Below are positions 1-5,297 of a DNA stretch of 5,297 nucleotides, piece by piece (the stretch's first letter is position 1; each line of letters begins with the position of its first letter). The notes below the pieces were generated by a model that was not told where the DNA came from, made no database searches, and saw only the letters and a list, made by a program, of their open reading frames with translations. Origin of the DNA: an uncultured Selenomonadales bacterium (GTDB taxonomy: Bacteria; Bacillota_C; Negativicutes; Selenomonadales; Selenomonadaceae); assembly GCA_937907035.1 (NCBI GenBank), contig CALCTX010000355.1:1-5297 (forward strand). The letters run 5' to 3'. The position numbers and the translations under genes are program-made.

Positions 1-1607
1 AGGTCCGGCAGAAAATGCACCGTCAGGCAGTGTTAAAATCTTTGACAGATGGCTATGAGGTTATTGATTATGTAGCTATCAATGAGAATAAGATGGATGA
101 TGTTGTGGAAACATACCAACGGGCGGCAGAGATGCCTTTGGTTCCGGAGGGTTTTTTACGGCGTCAGAAAGTTCATGATATGTTGGATCAATTTTGTGAT
201 ACGCTTGTCTGGGAAGCAGACAGGGAGCGTTTTTATAAGGAAACCCGCCGCGAGCTTATTATGGAGGATTTTGCCAAGGGGCTTCCGCATGTGGTAAGTT
301 TCCGGGCTGATGTAAATGGTGTTCCGGTGCATTATAAGTTACGCTTTGTGGAAGTGCCGAGCTGGGAAGGCAAGATGGAATATGTTATGGCGCTTCGTAA
401 TGTTGAGGAAGAAAACAGGCGGGAAATTGCCATTCAGAATAAGGTGGAGGAGGCACTGGCCTGGGCAGAGGAAGCAAATCAGGCAAAAAGTACCTTCTTG
501 TTCAACATGTCGCATGATATCCGGACACCGATGAATGCTATTCTTGGTTTTAATAAACTGGCATTGCAGCATATTGACGACCGGGAGAGAGCCGAAAGTG
601 CTTTGAGAAAAGCGGATAAAGCAGGACAGTATCTTATTCAGTTGATAGATGATATTTTGGAAATGGCCCGGATCGAGAATGGCAAAGTGTCGCTTGATGC
701 GATCAAGACGGATATTATAGCCAATATTGACAATGTAGCAACAATGCTTGCCGGATCGGCAAATGAAAAAGAGATAAGATTCACGCATCAATATATCAAT
801 GTAAATGACCGTATGGTGTTTGCTGATGCAGCACGGCTGGAGCAGATATTTATTAATATCGCATCTAATGCGATAAAGTATACAAAACATGGCGGTTCGG
901 TAAGCATGTCAGTTGAGCAGCTCCCGGAAGCTCATCTGGGGATGCGGAAGTATCGCTTTGTTGTAGCTGATACGGGAATCGGAATGAGTGAGGAGGTCCT
1001 TGAGCATATTTTCGAGTTGTTTTCGCGGGAAAAGAATTCCACCCAAAGCCAGATACAGGGAACCGGGCTCGGTATGGCTATCGTAAAGCAGCTGATTGAT
1101 ATGATGCATGGATCGATAAAGATCGACAGCGAACTGGGAAAGGGAACAGCGGTTGCTGTTGAGCTGGAATTCCTTGCGATTACTGAACCTAAAGAAATAT
1201 TGAATGACAATGGAAGTGAGAAAAGCATCAGCGGCATGAAAGTTTTGGTCGTGGATGATAATGAACTCAATCGGGAAATTGCCAAGGAAATATTGACTGA
1301 TCTTGAGGTAGAGGTTACTGAGGCGGATGATGGATCGACGGCAATAGATATTCTGAGCAATTCTTATCCAGGTCAGTTTGATGCGGTGCTGATGGATGTT
1401 CAGATGCCGACAATTGGCGGATATAAGGCTACGCAGGAAATACGCCGTTTTGCCAATAAGCAGATAGCCAATATACCAATCATTGCCATGACAGCAAATA
1501 CATTTAATGAAGATAAAGCAAAGGCAATGGACGCCGGTATGAATGACCATTTGGGAAAACCGATAGATATAGCAGCTCTTATAGCTTGTTTACGGAAATA
1601 TTGTTGA
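1..1607 (+). CDS. Hybrid sensor histidine kinase with C-terminal receiver (5' end outside window)
   Basis: This is a sensor kinase that should autophosphorylate on histidine and pass the phosphate to its own receiver. The frame is open from base 3 with no stop before the ATG at 15, so the true start probably lies upstream. Counting from that ATG (530 residues), residues 1-130 look like a PAS-type sensory region ending in 'ALRNVEEENRRE'. A helical linker at about 130-157 follows. The HisKA domain has phospho-acceptor His167 in '[10 protein letters not shown]'. The HATPase has an N-box Asn285, a G1 box from Asp319 ('DTGIGM') and a G2 box at 349-353 ('GTGLG'). The receiver spans about 410-528 and is canonical: acidic pair Asp414/Asp415, phospho-acceptor Asp461, Thr493 and Lys515. 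No membrane segment or HPt domain is visible in this part. It ends 89 bases before the convergent azlD. The domain calls are firm; the stimulus and the downstream partner are unknown. Confidence 0.93.
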   Translation, partial: VRQKMHRQAVLKSLTDGYEVIDYVAINENKMDDVVETYQRAAEMPLVPEGFLRRQKVHDMLDQFCDTLVWEADRERFYKETRRELIMEDFAKGLPHVVSFRADVNGVPVHYKLRFVEVPSWEGKMEYVMALRNVEEENRREIAIQNKVEEALAWAEEANQAKSTFLFNMSHDIRTPMNAILGFNKLALQHIDDRERAESALRKADKAGQYLIQLIDDILEMARIENGKVSLDAIKTDIIANIDNVATMLAGSANEKEIRFTHQYINVNDRMVFADAARLEQIFINIASNAIKYTKHGGSVSMSVEQLPEAHLGMRKYRFVVADTGIGMSEEVLEHIFELFSREKNSTQSQIQGTGLGMAIVKQLIDMMHGSIKIDSELGKGTAVAVELEFLAITEPKEILNDNGSEKSISGMKVLVVDDNELNREIAKEILTDLEVEVTEADDGSTAIDILSNSYPGQFDAVLMDVQMPTIGGYKATQEIRRFANKQIANIPIIAMTANTFNEDKAKAMDAGMNDHLGKPIDIAALIACLRKYC

Positions 1608-1611
1608 GATC

Positions 1612-1656
1612 AAAAAAGGCTTTCGCAGGTTAATGATAACTTGCGAAAGCCTTTTT
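1612..1656. terminator. Intrinsic terminator between convergent genes, likely bidirectional
   Basis: The left arm 1618-1632 and right arm 1637-1651 form a 15-bp stem with a 4-base loop (1633-1636). The flanking A-run (1612-1617) and T-run (1652-1656) extend the pairing and supply a U-tract on either strand. The stem starts 10 bases after the kinase stop codon. Read on the + strand, the only irregular pair is a G-U wobble (1628 with 1641). Read on the - strand, the same position becomes an A-C mismatch, so termination of the kinase transcript should be somewhat stronger than termination of the azlD transcript arriving from the other side. Confidence 0.92.
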
Positions 1657-1695
1657 GTCTGAGATGTATCCGGCATTTTTACAGAAAAAGATTTA

Positions 1696-2004
1696 TCAGC
1701 ATAAGATAAATTCGGTTATAAACACCACAATACAGCAAAAAGCGGATACCTGAAACAGGCTGAAGCCTTTCCAGGCCATAGCGATACCGATGACGAGAGC
1801 GGCTGCTCCGGAAATCGGTGTTTGTGTACAGTTGATTATTGCCGGAAAGGTCATTACAGCGAGAGTTACATAGGGAACGTAAAAGAGAAATGATTTTAAA
1901 AACGGATTTTTCAATTGTTTGCGGATAAGGGTCAGCGGAATAACACGAATAAGGAAGGAGACAACTGACATTATCGCAATGTATATGTAAGGGTCGTGCG
2001 TCAT
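1696..2004 (-). CDS. azlD: AzlD-family branched-chain amino acid transport subunit
   Basis: This 102-residue hydrophobic protein is the small partner of AzlC. In this family (B. subtilis AzlCD, E. coli YgaZH) the two subunits form an inner-membrane exporter for branched-chain amino acids or analogues such as 4-azaleucine. Family traits visible here are the N-terminal helix with Arg20 and Pro23 ('IRVIPL'), the conserved 'FYVPYVTLAVMTFPA' stretch at 41-55, and two later hydrophobic segments at about 66-78 and 84-101. The length is typical. The start codon overlaps the azlC stop by four bases (ATGA, 2004-2001), which implies translational coupling. A G-rich ribosome binding site lies inside the azlC 3' end. 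It is the last gene of the operon and ends just before the shared terminator. The family call is firm; the actual substrate is not established. Confidence 0.9.
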   Translation of the reverse strand: MTHDPYIYIAIMSVVSFLIRVIPLTLIRKQLKNPFLKSFLFYVPYVTLAVMTFPAIINCTQTPISGAAALVIGIAMAWKGFSLFQVSAFCCIVVFITEFILC

Positions 2005-2741
2005 ATGTCAGCCCCCTCTCGTTTAACATCAGTATGTGGGAACAACCAGGCTGCGATCCCGGCGATGACGATCGTCAGGATAATAGTACGGGTTCCTTCA
2101 GAGAGTGCCGATATTCCCGGGATAATGCCGGCAGCGAAGCTGGCAATAAATGATATAAATACCAGTATACCGATCAAAGGGCATTCATGAGCCGGCGGAA
2201 TGATGATAGCGATAAACATTCCGTAGAGAGCTACTGAAAGTGCAGCTGCAACTGTTGTCGGCAGCAGATTGCCGGCAATTGTCCCGAACATTGTGCCGAA
2301 GGCCCAGCCTGGTATAGCGACAGACATAGCACCGTAGTTGTAAATTGGCTGAATAAAACCTTTGCGGCCGATGGTTATGCCAAACAGTTCATCGGTGATA
2401 GCGTAACCAATCGAGAGCCTGGTCCATAAAGATGCGTCTTCGGCAAATTTTTGGCTCATGACGCAGCTCATTAATAAATAACGGGCATTGGCAACTAAGG
2501 TTATGACGGCGATCTCGAAATAGGCGGCATCAGCAGCTATGGTGGTAAAGCCACCGTATTCACCGGCGGAAGCCATATTGAGAAGACTTGTTAAAAAGCT
2601 TTGAAAGGGAGTGAGCCCTGCATTTTTGGCCGCGATGCCGAGGGTAAACCCGACAACCAGATAGCCGAGAGCGATCGGCGTGCCATCCCGCATTCCTTCT
2701 GAAAATAGTTGTTTTTTAGATATAACTTGACCGTTGGTCAT
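2001..2741 (-). CDS. azlC: AzlC-family amino acid exporter, large subunit
   Basis: This 246-residue integral membrane protein is the larger subunit of an AzlCD/YgaZH-type exporter. Family features include the N-terminal 'GMRDGTPIALGYLVVGFTLG' stretch at 16-35 leading into the first helix. The 'SAGEYGGFTTIAA' segment at 58-70 takes the place of the more familiar 'AGA-QFxA' motif. The conserved Asn85-x-Arg87 in 'NARYLLMS' and 'TDELFG' at 116-121 are also present. Several further hydrophobic segments follow, at about 138-182, 188-212 and 218-234, ending in a short charged tail. Length is normal for the family. The ATG at 2741 is preceded by AGGAG (2752-2748) at 6-base spacing. It starts 15 bases after the aroH stop and overlaps azlD by 4 bases, so the three genes form one transcript. 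Substrate specificity (branched-chain versus aromatic amino acids) cannot be read from the sequence. Confidence 0.93.
   Translation of the reverse strand: MTNGQVISKKQLFSEGMRDGTPIALGYLVVGFTLGIAAKNAGLTPFQSFLTSLLNMASAGEYGGFTTIAADAAYFEIAVITLVANARYLLMSCVMSQKFAEDASLWTRLSIGYAITDELFGITIGRKGFIQPIYNYGAMSVAIPGWAFGTMFGTIAGNLLPTTVAAALSVALYGMFIAIIIPPAHECPLIGILVFISFIASFAAGIIPGISALSEGTRTIILTIVIAGIAAWLFPHTDVKREGADI
2012..2020 (-). promoter_or_regulatory. Ribosome binding site of azlD inside azlC
   Basis: On the minus strand this reads GAGAGGGGG, with the GAGG core ending 10 bases before the azlD ATG at 2004. It lies within the last codons of azlC. It supports the ATG at 2004 as the azlD start and a coupled azlC-azlD translation mechanism. 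Confidence 0.7.
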
Positions 2742-2756
2742 AAAAATCTCCTGTTT

Positions 2757-3119
2757 TTAACTGCGTTTGTATTCCGGACGCAATACAGCAGCGTCTTTTA
2801 AATAGATATGTTTGATCTCTTTTTGTGAGAGTTCGGTGTTAGTGAGGATAAGGATCCGGATACAGTTTTTTACTCCGGTCGGGCAATCGATTTCCTGAGT
2901 TCCGAAGAGAGGAACGTCAGTAAGCCCCAGTTCGCGCGCCCCGGCTGCCGGGAAAGCGGCATTGATATCCGGTGTAGAGCTGAAAATGATCGCACCGATA
3001 TCTTCCGAAGCGAGATGGTTCTCAGTGAGCAGCAGGGATAAAAGTTCTTTAGCTGCTGCCATAATCGATGGTTTGTCGTTTGTATCTGCCGAAGTGGCTC
3101 CTCTTACGCCACGTAACAT
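2757..3119 (-). CDS. aroH: Chorismate mutase, monofunctional AroH class
   Basis: This 120-residue cytosolic enzyme converts chorismate to prephenate, the first committed step toward phenylalanine and tyrosine. It aligns by eye along its length with B. subtilis AroH (127 residues, a homotrimer with active sites at subunit interfaces). Matching positions are Arg6 in 'RGVRGAT' (Bsu Arg7), Phe56 (Phe57), Arg62 (Arg63), Glu76 in 'TQEID' (Glu78), Arg88 in 'NCIRIL' (Arg90), Tyr106 in 'HIYL' (Tyr108) and Arg114 in 'VLRP' (Arg116). The residue matching Bsu Cys75 is Gly73. The ATG at 3119 is the first possible start, since an in-frame stop lies at 3128-3126. Its ribosome binding site is weak (purine-rich AGAAAGAAG about 10 bases upstream). 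It is first in the aroH-azlC-azlD operon, behind a good sigma-A promoter with a short leader. Function is highly likely because the charged catalytic residues are kept. Confidence 0.95.
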   Translation of the reverse strand: MLRGVRGATSADTNDKPSIMAAAKELLSLLLTENHLASEDIGAIIFSSTPDINAAFPAAGARELGLTDVPLFGTQEIDCPTGVKNCIRILILTNTELSQKEIKHIYLKDAAVLRPEYKRS

Positions 3120-3153
3120 AGTAGATCAACTTCTTTCTGAACAATGATTTTTA

Positions 3154-3182
3154 ATTATACCTTATAAAGAGCGTAATAGCAA
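3154..3182 (-). promoter_or_regulatory. Sigma-A promoter of the aroH-azlC-azlD operon
   Basis: On the minus strand there is a perfect -10 TATAAT (3159-3154) and a -35 TTGCTA (3182-3177, 4 of 6 consensus), separated by exactly 17 bases. Transcription would start near 3147, giving a leader of about 28 bases before the aroH ATG. That is too short for an attenuator, T-box or riboswitch, so control is more likely by initiation or by enzyme feedback. Confidence 0.8.
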
Positions 3183-3240
3183 CGCATCGCTTTGTTGCCG
3201 ATAAAATTCTGTTTCCGATGGGTCTTTCTGTCCGGCAGTC

Positions 3241-3269
3241 CTTTTATTTTGTCGGTGATGTGATAGAAT
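3241..3269 (+). promoter_or_regulatory. Probable promoter of the EamA permease gene
   Basis: A -10-like TAGAAT (3264-3269, 5 of 6) is preceded by TG at 3261-3262, giving an extended -10. The -35 region (around 3241-3247, T-rich) is poor. Transcription would begin near 3276, shortly before the ribosome binding site GGAG at 3289-3292. It diverges from the aroH promoter, with about 60 bases between the two -35 regions. Strength is uncertain. Confidence 0.5.
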
Positions 3270-3301
3270 AAAAGAACATACTTTTAATGGAGATGCAGTA
3301 G

Positions 3302-4159
3302 ATGTTTTGGCTTCTTTTTCTTGCAGCAGCGGTTTGGGGATTTCAGCCGGTGTTGTTGAAATTTTTATTGTCAGAATGGTCACCGGTTACGATAACGGCA
3401 GTCAGGATGCTGTTTTTTGGTGCGATTCTTATCGCTTACAGTTATTTTCGTGAAGGGAAAAAAGAATGGCCGACACTTTCTTGTTGGCGCAGATTGGGGT
3501 TATTGGGAGTTTTTTATGCGGTAAACAATATTGCCCAGTTTACCGGATTGCGCTTTACAACAGTGACAAATACGACTTTGATCGCTGCGGCCGGTCCGGT
3601 CATGACGGCTATTGCCGCAGTGGTGTTTTTTCGGGAACGGCTGTCGTTGCTGGCGTGGATAGGGGTCGCAATTTCTCTGGCCGGGACTGTTACCGTTATC
3701 AGTGACGGCAATGTACAGTTATTAGCTGAAATAGGTTTTAATATTGGAGATATATTATGTTTTTTGGCGCAATTGGCTTGGACGGGTTATTCATTAGTGG
3801 CTATCGGGTTGTTGCGTGAGCTTTCGACGGAAGCTGTTACCGGCTGGGCGGCGTTTATTTGCGCCGGACTGACGTTTTTGTATGGTGTATTTGCCGGCGA
3901 ATTTGCTATTACGCCGCTGTCGGTTTTAGGCTGTGGTGTGTTTGTGTATTTGGTTGCTTTGGGTGGTATTATGGCAACATTGATCTGGAATCAGGGAATC
4001 AAAAAAGTTGGTGCCAGTTTGTCAGCTGTGTTTCTAAATATCATGCCGGTGGTCGGAATGCTGAGCGGATGGTTATTATTGGGAGAAGATATCGGAGCAG
4101 CCAAACTTTGCGGTGCGGGGGCAATTTTTCTCGGTGTGTATCTGACGACACATAGTTGA
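3302..4159 (+). CDS. EamA/DMT-family permease
   Basis: This 285-residue inner-membrane transporter belongs to the drug/metabolite transporter superfamily. It has about ten predicted membrane segments (near 2-22, 30-48, 64-82, 88-109, 116-134, 147-170, 177-197, 207-226, 236-260 and 266-284) arranged as two tandem EamA halves. Family hallmarks are 'AAAVWGFQPV' at the N-terminus, 'NTTLIAAAGPVMTAIAAVVF' followed by 'RERLS' at the end of helix 4, and the equivalent 'SAVFLNIMPVVGML' and 'LGEDIG' in the second half. Length is typical. An in-frame TAG at 3299-3301 directly precedes the ATG at 3302, and GGAG at 3289-3292 serves as ribosome binding site, so the start is secure. It diverges from aroH and appears to be transcribed alone. 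Such proteins often export amino acids or related metabolites; YddG, for example, exports aromatic amino acids. Substrate cannot be assigned here. Confidence 0.92.
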   Translation: MFWLLFLAAAVWGFQPVLLKFLLSEWSPVTITAVRMLFFGAILIAYSYFREGKKEWPTLSCWRRLGLLGVFYAVNNIAQFTGLRFTTVTNTTLIAAAGPVMTAIAAVVFFRERLSLLAWIGVAISLAGTVTVISDGNVQLLAEIGFNIGDILCFLAQLAWTGYSLVAIGLLRELSTEAVTGWAAFICAGLTFLYGVFAGEFAITPLSVLGCGVFVYLVALGGIMATLIWNQGIKKVGASLSAVFLNIMPVVGMLSGWLLLGEDIGAAKLCGAGAIFLGVYLTTHS

Positions 4160-4187
4160 TATTTATTATAAATATGTTGAAAATAGT

Positions 4188-4215
4188 GTGAAAATTTACT
4201 GAAAGGTGCTATAAT
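4188..4215 (+). promoter_or_regulatory. Promoter of the second hybrid kinase, extended -10 type
   Basis: A perfect TATAAT (4210-4215) is preceded by TG at 4207-4208, giving an ideal extended -10. A moderate -35 GTGAAA (4188-4193, 4 of 6) sits 16 bases upstream. Transcription would start near 4222, leaving a leader of about 33 bases. The kinase therefore appears to be transcribed independently of the permease gene upstream. Confidence 0.78.
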
Positions 4216-4238
4216 GTAAATAATATGTACCTATTTTG

Positions 4239-4249
4239 AAGGGTGGGAG
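4239..4249 (+). promoter_or_regulatory. Ribosome binding site fixing the start of the second kinase
   Basis: The run AAGGGTGGGAG contains GGGAG (4245-4249), 5 bases before the ATG at 4255. An in-frame stop TGA at 4237-4239 excludes any longer start. The only alternative is a GTG at 4243, which would overlap this site, so ATG 4255 is preferred. Confidence 0.8.
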
Positions 4250-4254
4250 CGATC

Positions 4255-5297
4255 ATGTATGCCTTGATAATAATACTTGTCGTATTATTGGGGATACTTA
4301 TTGTTTGTCTGATGCGCAGCCGTCGGTTGTTGAATGAGGCAGATGCTAAGCTGGACACAGTTCAAAAAGTACTGGCAGAGAAAGAATCGCAAGAGACCGA
4401 ATTGAGGGAGGCTTTGAAAGAGGCTTTTGATTCGGCTGATCGGGCAAATCAGGCAAAATCTGAATTTTTGTCGATAATGAGCCATGATATACGGACACCG
4501 ATGAATGGTATCATCGGGATGACAGCAATAGCCACATCACATATAGGTGATTGGGTCAAGGTGGCTGATTGTCTGAAAAAGATTGATGAAGCAAGTAAAA
4601 ATCTGCTCGGTTTTGTCAATGAAGTGCTGGAGATGTCCCGTATTGAATCAGGCAGGATCGAGCTGATCGAAGAATCGTTCAATTTACCGGAGCAGATAGA
4701 TACAATTGTTACCAAGATAATGCCGGAGGTTGAGAAAAAACAGCAGAAGCTGAATCTTATTACCAGTATTGAGCATGAGGCAGTAATAGGTGACAAGTTG
4801 CGGCTCCGGCAGGTATTGTTTCAAGTGCTTGATAATGCCGTCAAGTTTACACCGGATGGGGGAACGATCTCTTTTCAGGCAATTGAAAAGGCAGCCCGAC
4901 AGCCTGATATTGTCAGTTATGATTTTATTTGTGAAGATGATGGCGTTGGAATGAGTGAAGAGTTTCAACGGGTTATTTTTGAGCCATTCAGCCGGGCGGA
5001 AGACGGGCGGAAGAGCAAGACAACCGGGGCTGGATTAGGTCTGCCGTTGGCACGGAATATTGCTCAGCTGATGGGCGGCGGGATTGAGGTCGAAAGTGAA
5101 CCGGGGATTGGTTCGAAATTTACGGTTTCTATATTTTTAAAAGCAGATAATACATCATTTGCCGATATTGCCGTTGCGGATGGCGAATTGGCTGGCCGAA
5201 AGATCTTGATTTGTGATGCAGATGATACCAGCCGTGATTCAGCTGTTGATGTTCTTAATGAAATAGGTTTTATCGCCGAAGGTATCAATTCTATGGC
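4255..5297 (+). CDS. Membrane-anchored hybrid sensor histidine kinase (3' end outside window)
   Basis: The frame stays open to the right edge, giving 347 visible residues of a longer protein. Residues 2-20 form a single hydrophobic helix followed by basic residues ('MRSRR'), which suggests an inner-membrane anchor with the rest cytoplasmic. A charged, probably coiled-coil segment at about 24-65 links it to HisKA, with phospho-acceptor His77 in '[10 protein letters not shown]'. The HATPase shows N-box Asn194, G1 'DDGVG' at 228-232, F-box 'IFEPFSRAE' and G2 'GAGLG' at 258-262. After a linker a receiver begins at about 316 ('KILICDADD'). In it the second residue of the usual acidic pair is Ala322, and its phospho-acceptor Asp would lie beyond the window. 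There is no PAS, Cache or other obvious sensor domain. It is paralogous to the kinase at the left edge, with near-identical H-box surroundings. The kinase call is firm; signal and partner are unknown. Confidence 0.92.
   Translation, partial: MYALIIILVVLLGILIVCLMRSRRLLNEADAKLDTVQKVLAEKESQETELREALKEAFDSADRANQAKSEFLSIMSHDIRTPMNGIIGMTAIATSHIGDWVKVADCLKKIDEASKNLLGFVNEVLEMSRIESGRIELIEESFNLPEQIDTIVTKIMPEVEKKQQKLNLITSIEHEAVIGDKLRLRQVLFQVLDNAVKFTPDGGTISFQAIEKAARQPDIVSYDFICEDDGVGMSEEFQRVIFEPFSRAEDGRKSKTTGAGLGLPLARNIAQLMGGGIEVESEPGIGSKFTVSIFLKADNTSFADIAVADGELAGRKILICDADDTSRDSAVDVLNEIGFIAEGINSM

Noticed and set aside
339..1550. Long minus-strand open frames opposite the left-hand kinase
   Set aside because: They lie antisense to a clearly coding kinase, show no recognisable domain, are rich in Cys, His and Ile in a way typical of reverse-frame translation, and lack convincing ribosome binding sites.
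1679..2029. Alternative minus-strand frame of 116 codons overlapping azlD
   Set aside because: It is out of frame with the well-matched AzlD protein, starts inside azlC and has no membrane-protein pattern or family resemblance.
2742..2758. A5/T5 inverted repeat bracketing the azlC ribosome binding site
   Set aside because: Five A-U pairs with a 7-base loop would be unstable, and this is expected by chance in AT-rich spacers. It is not supported as an RNA switch.
3196..3237. TGCCG and CGGCA arms in the divergent intergenic region as a possible hairpin or operator
   Set aside because: The arms are only five bases long and 32 bases apart, which is within chance expectation.
3162..3383. Small minus-strand frame across the divergent intergenic region
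   Set aside because: It covers the aroH -35 and ends just upstream of the -10, runs antisense to the secure start of the permease, has a low-complexity composition and has no supporting ribosome binding site.
4159..4175. AT-only inverted repeat after the permease stop (7-bp arms, 3-base loop)
   Set aside because: It contains no GC pairs and no following U-tract, so it would be a very weak hairpin. It is not a convincing intrinsic terminator.
4285..5288. Several minus-strand frames opposite the right-hand kinase
   Set aside because: The plus strand carries a continuous kinase frame with all H, N, G1, F and G2 motifs, so the minus-strand frames are shadows.

Overview
The window looks like an ordinary chromosomal stretch from a low-to-moderate GC Gram-positive bacterium of the Bacillota, probably a gut-type member of the Clostridia or Negativicutes. 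The clues are strong purine-rich ribosome binding sites, sigma-A-type promoters, a monofunctional AroH-class chorismate mutase, and hybrid histidine kinases with the '[10 protein letters not shown]' style of H-box common in such organisms. The genus cannot be fixed from the sequence alone.

Layout, left to right: (1) the 3' part of a hybrid histidine kinase on the + strand (1-1607), with a PAS-like region, HisKA, HATPase and a C-terminal receiver; (2) a strong hairpin terminator (1612-1656) between convergent genes; (3) a minus-strand operon read right to left, aroH (3119-2757), azlC (2741-2001) and azlD (2004-1696), with its own promoter at 3182-3154; (4) a 182-base divergent intergenic region carrying promoters for both directions; (5) a + strand EamA/DMT-family exporter-like permease (3302-4159); (6) a 95-base gap with a well-formed extended -10 promoter; (7) the 5' part of a second, membrane-anchored hybrid histidine kinase (4255 to the right edge). 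This last gene runs off the window with its reading frame open.

The metabolic core is the chorismate mutase in an operon with a two-subunit AzlCD amino-acid exporter, with a drug/metabolite-type permease diverging from the same promoter region. A plausible reading, which is inference, is that aromatic-pathway flux (chorismate to prephenate) is genetically linked to amino-acid efflux. Paralogous hybrid kinases flank this block on both sides. Nothing ties them functionally to the transport genes, and no cognate DNA-binding regulator is visible.

I found no mobile elements, CRISPR arrays, tRNA or rRNA genes, or riboswitches, and no convincing wholly new system. The points most worth following up are the aroH-azlC-azlD linkage and the unusual features of the second kinase.
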